Positions 43,420-50,069 of a stretch of 50,069 nucleotides of DNA are shown here, one piece after another. Each line of letters opens with the position of its first letter. Within the stretch, counting starts at the first letter, position 1. The stretch spans positions 1 to 50,069 of the forward strand of contig CAYQBA010000006.1 of the NCBI GenBank assembly GCA_964415605.1, given 5' to 3'. The translations under genes and the position numbers were made by a program. The notes below the pieces were generated by a model. It was not told the origin of the DNA. It saw only the letters and a list, made by a program, of their open reading frames with translations, and did no database searches. Origin of the DNA: UCB3 sp964415605 (GTDB lineage Bacteria; Chloroflexota; Anaerolineae; Epilineales; Epilineaceae).

Positions 43420-44580
43420 TCACTCGCCGCTCTTGACGTCGGTCCAGAGCTTGTCCCACAACGGCAGGGCGTCGCCGATGTCCTCGATCGCCTGACACTT
43501 GGCGAGATCGGCGGCGGGCGGGTTGGTGGCGGGATACGCCATGTAGGCCGCGTGCAGCTCCGGCTCGGCCGCGGCCAGCGCCGCCAGCCCCGCCGTGTTG
43601 GGGTTGGAGTACGGGAAGTCGCGCGAGATCAGCATGCTCATGTCGGGGCGCAGCACGAAGTCGATGAACGCCAGCGCCGCGTCCGCGTGCGGCGGGTCCT
43701 TGGGCATGGCCAAGTTGTCGAACCAGATGCCGCAGCCCTCCGCGGGCAGCACGTAGGCGATGGCGGGGTTCTCGCGGTGGGCCAGCGCCGCCTCGCCGTT
43801 CCACACCACGCCGGCCTTGACGTCGCCCGCCAGCAGCGCGGTCTTGGGGCTGTCGCTGTCGAACAGGCGGATGTTGGGCTTGAGATCCACTAGCTTGGCC
43901 TTGGCCGCGTCGAGCGTGGCCGGGTCGGTGCTGTTGCGGTCGTGGCCGAGGGTCATCAGGGTCAGCCCGATGACCTCACGCTCGTCGTCGACCATCACCA
44001 GGCCCTGCGCGAAGGCGGGGTCCCAGAGGTCGGCCCAGGCCGTGACCGGCCTGGTGACGGCCGCGGTGTCGACGGCGATGCCCACCGTGCCCCACTGGTA
44101 CGGCACCGAATGGGTGTTGCCGGGGTCGTAGGAACGGTCGACGAACTGCGGGTCGAGGTTGCCGAAGTTGACCAGCGCCGTCTTGTCGAGCGGCTCCAGC
44201 ATGCCCTGCTTCGCCATCACCGACACCATGTAGTCGCTCGGCAGGATGACGTCGTAGCCGGTTGCGCCGGCCTGCATCTTGGCCAGGAGCTCCTCGTTCG
44301 ACGAGAACGCGTCGTAGTTGACCTTGACGCCGTACTCGGCGGTGAACGCGTCCAGGAGATCCTGCGGGATGTACTCCGACCAGGCGTACAGGTTGAGCTC
44401 GGTCGACGTCACCGAGTGGGCCGCGCCGGGCCCGCCGGCGGGGGCGGCTGCGCCGTCCGAAGATGGCGACGTCGGGGGCGCGGTCTGGGCCGGCGGCTCG
44501 GTGGCCGGGGCCTGGCAGCCTGCGGCCGCCCAGGCCAGGGCGAGCACGGCGAGCGCGCGGGAAAGGGACGGCGACGGCAT
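43420..44580 (-). CDS. potD: Spermidine/putrescine ABC transporter substrate-binding lipoprotein
   Basis: 386 residues. Signal peptide with lipobox (VLALAWAAAGC, Cys about 22), a Pro/Ala/Ser tether to about 60, then a PotD-type binding fold: LNLYAWSEYIPQDLLDAFTAEYG, GYDVILPSDYMVSVMAKQG, GTVGIAVDTAAV, VWNGEAALAHREN, EGCGIWFDNLAMPKDPPH and AALAFIDFVLRPD. The W-S-E-Y-I opening and SDYMV are characteristic of polyamine binders. Lipid anchoring would hold it on the outer side of the membrane. 41 bp after potC. Confidence 0.95.
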   Translation of the reverse strand: MPSPSLSRALAVLALAWAAAGCQAPATEPPAQTAPPTSPSSDGAAAPAGGPGAAHSVTSTELNLYAWSEYIPQDLLDAFTAEYGVKVNYDAFSSNEELLAKMQAGATGYDVILPSDYMVSVMAKQGMLEPLDKTALVNFGNLDPQFVDRSYDPGNTHSVPYQWGTVGIAVDTAAVTRPVTAWADLWDPAFAQGLVMVDDEREVIGLTLMTLGHDRNSTDPATLDAAKAKLVDLKPNIRLFDSDSPKTALLAGDVKAGVVWNGEAALAHRENPAIAYVLPAEGCGIWFDNLAMPKDPPHADAALAFIDFVLRPDMSMLISRDFPYSNPNTAGLAALAAAEPELHAAYMAYPATNPPAADLAKCQAIEDIGDALPLWDKLWTDVKSGE

Positions 44581-44621
44581 GGCTTCTCCTCCTCGTTCGA
44601 GAGCGGGTCAAGGCGATCCGG

Positions 44622-45452
44622 TCACCGCGCGGCGGCCCGCTGCGGCGGGCGGCCCACCCACTGCGCCACCAGGAGGGCCGCGAAGACCACGGCCACCCAC
44701 AGCGTCGACAGGGCGTTGACCTTGGGGGTGACGGCCTGGCGCAGCATGGCGTACACCCGCAGCGGGAGCGTCGTCGAGCCCGGGCCGGCGGTGAACAGCG
44801 TGATGATATAGTCGTCGAGCGACAACGTGAACGCCAGGAGCGCGCCGGCGACGACCCCCGGCAGGATCAACGGCAGCGTGACGCGCCGGAACGTGCGCCA
44901 CTCGTCCGCCCCGAGGTCCATGGCGGCCTCTTCGAGGCGCCGGTCGAAGCCGGCCAGCCGCGCCCGGACCGTCAGCGTGACGAACGGGACCGAGAACGCC
45001 ACGTGCGCGATCGTGATCGTGCCCAGCCCGAGCCGCCAGCCGAGGCCGAGCGCGTCGTTCAGCCACGCGAAGGCCTGGGCGAAGAACGCCAGCATGGCGA
45101 TGCCCATGACGACCTCGGGGATGACCACCGGCACGTACAGCGACGCCTCGGTGAGCGACCGGCCCCGGAAGCGGTAGCGCTGCAGCCCCAGGGCCGCCGC
45201 GGTGCCGATGACGGTGGCCAGCGCGGTGGACGCGGCGGCGACGACCAGGGTGTTGCGGGCAGCCGCCCGGACGAACCGGTCGTCCCACAGATCGGCGTAC
45301 CACTGGAGCGTGAAGCCGGTCCACTCGACCCCGAACTTCGAACGGTTGAACGAGTAGACGACGAGGATCACGATCGGCCCGTACAGGTACGCGTAGCTCA
45401 GGAGCGCGTACAGCCGGAGGCCGGGCCCCGGGGCATGCCGCGGGTCGCTCAC
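44622..45452 (-). CDS. potC: Spermidine/putrescine ABC transporter permease PotC
   Basis: 276 residues from GTG 45452, which overlaps the potB TGA (GTGA). Six helices. The permease coupling loop is EEAAMDLGADEWRTFRRVTLPLILPG, the usual EAA-x3-G-x9-I/L-x-LP form. The opening YALLSYAYLYGPIVILVVYSFN and the NTLVVAAASTALATVIGT segment are typical PotC. It forms the membrane channel with PotB and imports polyamines with PotA hydrolysing ATP. Confidence 0.95.
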   Translation of the reverse strand: MSDPRHAPGPGLRLYALLSYAYLYGPIVILVVYSFNRSKFGVEWTGFTLQWYADLWDDRFVRAAARNTLVVAAASTALATVIGTAAALGLQRYRFRGRSLTEASLYVPVVIPEVVMGIAMLAFFAQAFAWLNDALGLGWRLGLGTITIAHVAFSVPFVTLTVRARLAGFDRRLEEAAMDLGADEWRTFRRVTLPLILPGVVAGALLAFTLSLDDYIITLFTAGPGSTTLPLRVYAMLRQAVTPKVNALSTLWVAVVFAALLVAQWVGRPPQRAAAR

Positions 45453-46333
45453 GCCGCCAGATCCTCGGCCGAGCCGAACACCCGCGTGTACAGCAGCGTC
45501 ACGCCGAGCGTCAACACCAGCATGACCATCGAGGCCGCGGCCCCGAGCGGCCAGTCCCGCGCCCGCAGGAACTGGTTGTTGACGAGGTTCCCGATCAGCA
45601 CGGTCTGGGCGCCGCCCATGAGGTCCGGCACGACGAACATGCCCATCGCGGGCACGAACACCAGCACCGAGCCGGCCACGATGCCGGGCAGGCACAGCGG
45701 CAGCGTCACCCGCGCGAAGGCGCGCCACGGCCGCGCGCCGAGGTCCGCCGCGGCGTCGAGCAGCGACAGGTCGAGCTTCTCGATCGACGCGTAGAGCGGC
45801 AGCACCATGAACGGCAGGAACTCGTAGACCATGCCGATCAGCACGGCGCCCGGGGTGTAGAGCTGGATGCGCGCGAACCACGGCTCGGCCCAGCCGGGCA
45901 GGAGGCCGAAGGTGCCCAGGATCGCCGCCAGCACCCCCTTGCCGCGCAGGATGATCATCCAGGCGTAGATGCGGATCAGGAAGTTGGTCCAGAACGGCAC
46001 GAGGATGAGGAAAAGGTACAGCCAGCGTCGCCCGGGCGGCGACAGCGCGACGAAGTACGCCAGCGGGAAGCCCCCCAGCAGGCACGCGGCGGTGGTCACG
46101 GACGCGACGCCGATGGACCGCCACAGGATGCGGGCGTACTCCGGCGCCGCCAACGCCCGGTAGTTATCCAGGCTGAAGCGGTAGACGACCTCGCCGTAGG
46201 TCCCGCGGTCGGCAAAGCTGATGACGACCATCAACGCCAGCGGCACGAGCAGGAACAATCCGAGCCAGAACATGATCGGGCCGACGAGGAGGATCCCCTT
46301 GAGGTCGTCGCGCTCGCGGATGGTCTGGAGCAT
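45449..46333 (-). CDS. potB: Spermidine/putrescine ABC transporter permease PotB
   Basis: 294 residues from ATG 46333, overlapping the potA TGA (TGATG); a longer upstream frame lies inside potA and is rejected. Six helices (ILLVGPIMFWLGLFLLVPLALM, YLFLILVPFWTNFLIRIYAW, and others) and the EAA-like loop LDAAADLGARPWRAFARVTLPLCLPG. PFWTNFLIRIYAW is a PotB hallmark. Confidence 0.95.
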   Translation of the reverse strand: MLQTIRERDDLKGILLVGPIMFWLGLFLLVPLALMVVISFADRGTYGEVVYRFSLDNYRALAAPEYARILWRSIGVASVTTAACLLGGFPLAYFVALSPPGRRWLYLFLILVPFWTNFLIRIYAWMIILRGKGVLAAILGTFGLLPGWAEPWFARIQLYTPGAVLIGMVYEFLPFMVLPLYASIEKLDLSLLDAAADLGARPWRAFARVTLPLCLPGIVAGSVLVFVPAMGMFVVPDLMGGAQTVLIGNLVNNQFLRARDWPLGAAASMVMLVLTLGVTLLYTRVFGSAEDLAA

Positions 46334-47451
46334 CACGCCCCCAGGAGCAGTGCGTTGGCGGCGCGCCACGTCAGCCACACCCGCTCGCCGCGGCTGAAGT
46401 ACGCGTCCGGGTCGAGCGTCGAGAGGTCGTTCTGCTCCCAGACCGACAGGACCAGGCGCGGGCTGACGCGCACGACGACGCGCGTGTCGGACCCGATGTA
46501 GGCCACGTCCTCGACCTGGGCCGGCACGCAGTTCATGGCCGGGGCGGCCGGCGGCGGCGCGGTGCGCGCCAGGATCTTCTCGGGCCGGACCGAGTACGCC
46601 ACGCGCTGGCCGACGGCGAGGGCGCCCTGGGGCAAGCCGGTCAGCGCCAGATCTTCGCCGTCGACCGCCACCGTGCCGAGGTCGCCGCCGAGCGCGGTGA
46701 CCGTCGCCTCGAGGAAGTTCGTCTCGCCGATGAAGTCGGCCACGAAGCGGCAGCTCGGCCGCTCGTAGATGACGGCCGGCGCGTCGATCTGCAGGAGGCG
46801 CCCGCGGTCCATGACCGCGATGCGGTCGGACATGCTGAGGGCCTCCTCCTGGTCGTGGGTCACGTACACGAACGTGATGCCGACCCGCTTCTGCAGCGCC
46901 TTGAGCTCGAGCTGCATCTCCTTGCGCAGCTTGAGGTCGAGCGCGCCGAGCGGCTCGTCGAGCAAGAGCACCTCCGGTCGGTTGACCAGGGCGCGTGCCA
47001 GGGCGACGCGCTGCTGCTGCCCCCCGGACAGCTGGCCGGGCTTGCGATCGGCCACCTCGGGCAATCGCACCATCGCCAGGGCCTCGTCGACCCGCGCGCG
47101 GATCTCGGCGGCCGGCCGCCGGGCCATCTCCAGGCCGAAGGCAACGTTCTGGTGGACGGTCAGGTGCGGGAAGAGCGCGTAGCTCTGGAACACCATGTTC
47201 ACCGGCCGCTGGTAGGGCGGCGTGTCGCCCATGACCCGGCCGTGGATGACGATCTCGCCCGCCGTCGGGCGCTCGAAGCCGGCCAGCATGCGCAGGAGGG
47301 TGCTCTTGCCGCAGCCCGACGGCCCCAGCAGCGCGAAGAACTCGCCGTCGGCGATGGCGAGCGAGACGTGATCGACGGCGGTCACGCTGCCGCCGCCGGG
47401 GCTGGGGAAGACCTTGAGGGCGTCGCGCACTTCGACGGCGACGTGCGACAC
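46333..47451 (-). CDS. potA: Spermidine/putrescine ABC transporter ATP-binding protein PotA
   Basis: 372 residues from GTG 47451, with GGAG five bases upstream; the upstream ATG frame crosses the promoter. ABC domain: Walker A GPSGCGKST at 43-51, Q loop VFQSYALFPH, signature LSGGQQQR, Walker B LLLDEPLGALD, and H loop VTHDQEEALS. The C-terminal TOBE-type regulatory domain runs from about 240 (VAYSVRPEKIL, then VEDVAYIGSDTRVVV). First gene of potABCD-pcm. Confidence 0.97.
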   Translation of the reverse strand: MSHVAVEVRDALKVFPSPGGGSVTAVDHVSLAIADGEFFALLGPSGCGKSTLLRMLAGFERPTAGEIVIHGRVMGDTPPYQRPVNMVFQSYALFPHLTVHQNVAFGLEMARRPAAEIRARVDEALAMVRLPEVADRKPGQLSGGQQQRVALARALVNRPEVLLLDEPLGALDLKLRKEMQLELKALQKRVGITFVYVTHDQEEALSMSDRIAVMDRGRLLQIDAPAVIYERPSCRFVADFIGETNFLEATVTALGGDLGTVAVDGEDLALTGLPQGALAVGQRVAYSVRPEKILARTAPPPAAPAMNCVPAQVEDVAYIGSDTRVVVRVSPRLVLSVWEQNDLSTLDPDAYFSRGERVWLTWRAANALLLGA

Positions 47452-47511
47452 GGGCGCTCCGCGGCGTGGGATCGGGTTCGGCGCCGAGGGCCGCCCGGCC
47501 GCCGGCTGGGG

Positions 47512-47540
47512 ATAATATCGGCCCGCCGGGTGGGTGTCAA
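47512..47540 (-). promoter_or_regulatory. Near-consensus promoter of potABCD-pcm
   Basis: On the minus strand TTGACA (47540-47535), 17 bp, TATTAT (47517-47512), about 60 bp before the potA GTG. It is the closest match to a vegetative sigma-70 promoter in this window. Confidence 0.82.
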
Positions 47541-47685
47541 TCGCGGCGGCGCGCGCCCGCTCGGAGCGATCACGCGTCCGCTCCGACCAGCGCCGCTTGT
47601 TGCCGGGCAAGCGGGTGCGCTGATCACCTGCCGACACAGGCTGGCATCCGCCAAATGGCCCATGCCAGCCTACGCGGGATGGCGC

Positions 47686-47714
47686 TTCCCCGACTGTCTC
47701 GAGCGACGTACAAT
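47686..47714 (+). promoter_or_regulatory. Promoter candidate for the two small membrane genes
   Basis: TTCCCC (47686-47691), 17 bp, TACAAT (47709-47714). Good -10, poor -35. It lies in the 346-bp divergent gap 47452-47797, which otherwise holds only the potA promoter. Confidence 0.4.
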
Positions 47715-47797
47715 CGAGCCGTACAGGAACCACAAGGCCGTGCGACCGCGAGCCAAGCGTGCCGCACGACCTCCCATCAACAGGGAGGAGGAGTTCG

Positions 47798-48331
47798 ATG
47801 TCGATGACGTCGCAAGAGTGGTGGGCACTGATTCATGGGATGGGGCTGGGGGCCGTCTACCTTCTGGCGTTCGCCGGGGGGCTGGCCGGGCTCTACAGCT
47901 TCCGCCCTGAGTGGCTCACCGAGTCGGGCATCGCGGAGCGCGCCCGCCGGCTGGATTGGGGCGTGTGGGTCATGGCCATCGCGGCATGGCTGACGTGCAT
48001 CACGGGCACGTGGATCGTGTATCCGTGGTATCGGGCCGCGCCCCCGGAGGGGACGACCGAGCTGGCCGACTACCCGCGCTACTTCCTGCTGGACAATGCC
48101 AACCTCGCGGCGTGGCACACGTTCGGGATGGAGTGGAAGGAGCACGTGGCTTGGTTCGCCCCGCTCCTGGCAACGGCGGTGGCGTATGTCGTCTGGCGGT
48201 ACCGCAGCGAGCTCGCCGAACGCAAGCAACTCCGCGACGCGTTGATCGTGATGTTCGTCCTGGCCTTCGCGGCGGCGGCCGTCGCCGGGCTGTTCGGGGC
48301 CCTGATCACCAAAGCCGCGCCGGTGGCGTGA
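47798..48331 (+). CDS. Four-helix membrane protein of unknown function
   Basis: 177 residues from ATG 47798, with GGAGGAG just upstream. Helices at about 7-28, 50-70, 110-130 and 145-170. The second helix leads into YPWYRAAPPEGTTELADYPRYFLL, an external loop. His residues at the helix ends (LIHGMGLG, AAWHTFGMEWKEHVAWF) could bind heme, as in small cytochrome-like membrane proteins, but there is no CxxCH or other proof. The next gene, 31 bp on, encodes another small membrane protein. Family not recognised. Confidence 0.8.
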   Translation: MSMTSQEWWALIHGMGLGAVYLLAFAGGLAGLYSFRPEWLTESGIAERARRLDWGVWVMAIAAWLTCITGTWIVYPWYRAAPPEGTTELADYPRYFLLDNANLAAWHTFGMEWKEHVAWFAPLLATAVAYVVWRYRSELAERKQLRDALIVMFVLAFAAAAVAGLFGALITKAAPVA

Positions 48332-48362
48332 ACGCATCCGAATCAGGCAAGGGGGAACAACG

Positions 48363-48701
48363 ATGGCAACGAGAGGTTTGACGCATTCACCCGACGGCCC
48401 CGCTGCGGCCGCGATCCTGAGCAGCACGATCGGGTGCCTGGTCATCGGGCTGATGACCACCGGGGCGGAGATCAGCGCCGGACTCAAAGATGCGCTGAAC
48501 TGGTACGCCCCGGTCGGACCGCTGAGCGGCAAGACGGTTGTGGGCGTGATCGCCTGGGCGATCAGCTGGGGCGTGCTGCACAGCATGTGGAAGGACCAGG
48601 ACGTCGGCTTTGCGCGGCTCTTCAGAATCAGCCTGTGGGTGCTCGTGATCGGCTTGGTGCTGACCTTCCCGCCGTTCTTCGAGCTGTTCGCGGCGGAGTG
48701 A
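48363..48701 (+). CDS. Small membrane protein of unknown function
   Basis: 112 residues from ATG 48363 with AGGGGGA upstream. Three hydrophobic segments (AILSSTIGCLVIGLMTT, KTVVGVIAWAISWGVLHSMW, ISLWVLVIGLVLTFPPFFELF). The connecting NWYAPVGPLSGKT loop and HSMWKDQDV are notable but unassigned. It probably forms a complex or shares a role with the upstream four-helix protein. A strong terminator follows 40 bp after its stop. Confidence 0.75.
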   Translation: MATRGLTHSPDGPAAAAILSSTIGCLVIGLMTTGAEISAGLKDALNWYAPVGPLSGKTVVGVIAWAISWGVLHSMWKDQDVGFARLFRISLWVLVIGLVLTFPPFFELFAAE

Positions 48702-48740
48702 CCTAACCCTCATTCAAATTATCGACGGTTCCTGAGGGGG

Positions 48741-48776
48741 CTGCGCCCGCGCCGGGATTCACCGGCGCGGGCGCAG
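48741..48776. terminator. Bidirectional terminator
   Basis: Perfect 15-bp stem (48741-48755 with 48762-48776; CTGCGCCCGCGCCGG and its complement), 6-nt loop, then TTGTT. It lies between the small membrane gene and the convergent purM. Confidence 0.85.
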
Positions 48777-48807
48777 TTGTTAAGCGCCGGTCGGCCGAAC
48801 CGGCCTG

Positions 48808-49920
48808 CTACGGCGCCCGCACGCCCAGCGATGCCTCGCGGTACGTGACGCCGATCGGCTCGATGACGACCTCGCGCGGGCCGTCCTCCACCCGGCCGGC
48901 GACCCAGGCCGCCAGGCCGTGCCGGCCGGCGGCGTCGACGACCGCGGCGGCGTGGTGGCCCGGTGCGAAGACCGCGAAGCCGGCGCCCATGTTGAAGTTC
49001 GCGTAGGCCTCCTCGACCGCCACCCCGCCCTCCTCGACGAAGAACGCGAAGAGGTCGGGGAGCGGCGGCACCTCGGCCATGCGGTAGCGCAGGTCGCGCG
49101 GCGCGCGCATCAGCTTGCGCCAGCCGTGCCCGGTGATGTTGACGAGGTAGCGCACGTCCACGCCGGCCTCGAACACGTCGCGCACGAGCGCGGCGTACAG
49201 GTGCGTCGGCGCCAGGAGCGCGTCGCCGAAGCGGGTGCCGTCGCGCAACGGCGTGGCGTAGCCGTCCGGCAGGCGCGCCGCCAGGCGGCGGGCGAGCGTC
49301 AGGCCGTTGGCGTGAATGCCGCTCGATGCGACGAGCACGATGGCGTCGCCCGGCGCCAGGCGATCGCCGAGCGTCAGCCGGGCCTTCGGGCGCACGACGC
49401 CGACGCACGCCCCCGCCAGGTCGATGGTGCCGGGCGCGACGATCCCGGAGAGCGCCGGCGTCTCGCCGCCGCCCCACGTGGCGCCGGCCTGCTCGCACGC
49501 CGAAGCCCAGCCGCGCACCAGGTCGGCGGCACGCTCGCGGTCGTCGAACCAACCCGAGTCCCCGATGGCCCAGTACGCCGCCACCACCTGCGGCTCGGCC
49601 CCGACCACGATGACGTCGTTGACGATCATGGCCACCGCGTCCTGGGCCACGGCGTCGTAGTACGTCCGCCCGCCGATGGCCCGCATGGCGTCGGCCACCA
49701 GGTTCTTGGTCCCCAGCCCTTCGATGACCATCGCGCGGTAGGCGTCGGGCTCCTCCCAGACGAAGGCGCTCTCGCCGCGGCTGGCCGCGACCTCGGCCAG
49801 GCCCCAGCGGCCGAGGGCGCCGGCCGTGGCGGCGGCCGCGCGCTGGGCGAGGACCTTGGCGGGATCGATGGCGGCGTAGTCGACGCCGGCCTGGGCATAG
49901 GTGAGGGGTTCGGGCGACAT
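48808..49920 (-). CDS. purM: Phosphoribosylformylglycinamidine cyclo-ligase (AIR synthetase)
   Basis: 370 residues from ATG 49920, with GGAGGT upstream; a longer ATG frame starting at 49950 is less likely. Family marks: YAQAGVDYAAIDPAK, VIEGLGTKNLVADAM, the DAVAMIVNDVIVVGAEPQVV stretch (usually MxVNDxxxxGA), WGGGETPALSGIVAPG, SSGIHANGLTLARRL and NITGHGWRKLMR. It makes aminoimidazole ribotide in step five of purine synthesis. LVNITGHGWRK replaces the common HITGGG form, and GTKN the common GVGTK form, so it belongs to a divergent PurM branch. No other pur gene is within reach. Confidence 0.93.
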   Translation of the reverse strand: MSPEPLTYAQAGVDYAAIDPAKVLAQRAAAATAGALGRWGLAEVAASRGESAFVWEEPDAYRAMVIEGLGTKNLVADAMRAIGGRTYYDAVAQDAVAMIVNDVIVVGAEPQVVAAYWAIGDSGWFDDRERAADLVRGWASACEQAGATWGGGETPALSGIVAPGTIDLAGACVGVVRPKARLTLGDRLAPGDAIVLVASSGIHANGLTLARRLAARLPDGYATPLRDGTRFGDALLAPTHLYAALVRDVFEAGVDVRYLVNITGHGWRKLMRAPRDLRYRMAEVPPLPDLFAFFVEEGGVAVEEAYANFNMGAGFAVFAPGHHAAAVVDAAGRHGLAAWVAGRVEDGPREVVIEPIGVTYREASLGVRAP

Positions 49921-49945
49921 CGCGGGTGACCTCCGGTTGGCGTGG

Positions 49946-49987
49946 ATCATATCACGGGCGCCCCGGCGGCCGAAACCGGCCGCCGGG
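49946..49987 (-). promoter_or_regulatory. purM upstream region: -10 candidate and hairpin
   Basis: On the minus strand TTCGGC (49974-49969), 17 bp, TATGAT (49951-49946). An 11-bp perfect stem (49962-49972 with 49977-49987, 4-nt loop) overlaps the -35 side and may end transcription from a gene beyond the window. Nothing is supported from 49988 to the window end. Confidence 0.4.
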
Positions 49988-50069
49988 CTCCGCCCTGGCG
50001 TCCCCGCGACCGCGCCGGGGGGCCCGGGGCGGGGCGTCGGCCGCCGGGGCGATGGGATCGACAGCCGCG

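Overview
GC-rich bacterial chromosome segment, most likely from the Chloroflexota. The clues are a Leu-Pro motif followed by hydrophobic residues at the ends of exported proteins (GIWLPFVIHG near one mature N-terminus, AVYLPVAG at one C-terminus), Pro/Thr-rich linkers, a phenylalanine T-box in front of pheST, a ba3-type oxidase and many GTG/TTG starts. The phylum call is an inference from these features.

Layout. 1-5357 (minus): surface-polysaccharide type cluster: initiating sugar-phosphate transferase, degenerate methyltransferase-like protein, APH-fold phosphotransferase-like protein, GT2 glycosyltransferase, HprK-like kinase and the start of a further gene that leaves the window. 5681-11190 (plus): large exported beta-helix/CAP protein, then XdhC-type and MocA-type molybdenum-cofactor proteins. 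11191-15553: accessory island. An IS4-family element (11626-12925, 15-bp ends, 10-bp target duplication) splits a host gene whose reading frame is exactly restored when the element is removed. An AT-richer segment follows, with an exported protein and a metzincin-like protease, between two 103-bp direct repeats. 16021-22597 (plus): AIM24-family protein and a 1864-residue alpha-2-macroglobulin with thioester, dockerin-like and cohesin-like parts. 22598-24697: two strong hairpins, a promoter inside a 50-bp repeat, and a serine hydrolase frameshifted at a run of eight C. 24698-28781 (minus): pheST under a T-box. 28934-30687 (minus): membrane protein and methyltransferase; 30774-31676 (plus): cell-wall amidase. 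31720-34622 (minus): tRNA-Leu, tig, clpX. 34709-35548 (minus): small Cys-motif protein and lipoprotein.

35689-40121 is a stress block: hsp20, a histidine kinase/OmpR-type regulator pair and a DnaJ-family gene. CTAGCG-like hexamers repeated every 11 bp lie in front of hsp20 (four copies) and between the kinase and dnaJ (two copies); this spacing suits an OmpR/PhoB-type regulator, which is itself encoded here. 40258-42623 (plus): ba3 oxidase genes, including a 52-codon subunit IIa with a TTG start. 42718-47540 (minus): potABCD followed by pcm, behind a near-consensus promoter. 47798-48701 (plus): two small membrane proteins of unknown role. 48808-49920 (minus): purM.

The observations most worth testing are the 11-bp hexamer arrays, the IS-split gene, the 103-bp repeats around the AT-rich island, and the kinase-like proteins of the polysaccharide cluster.
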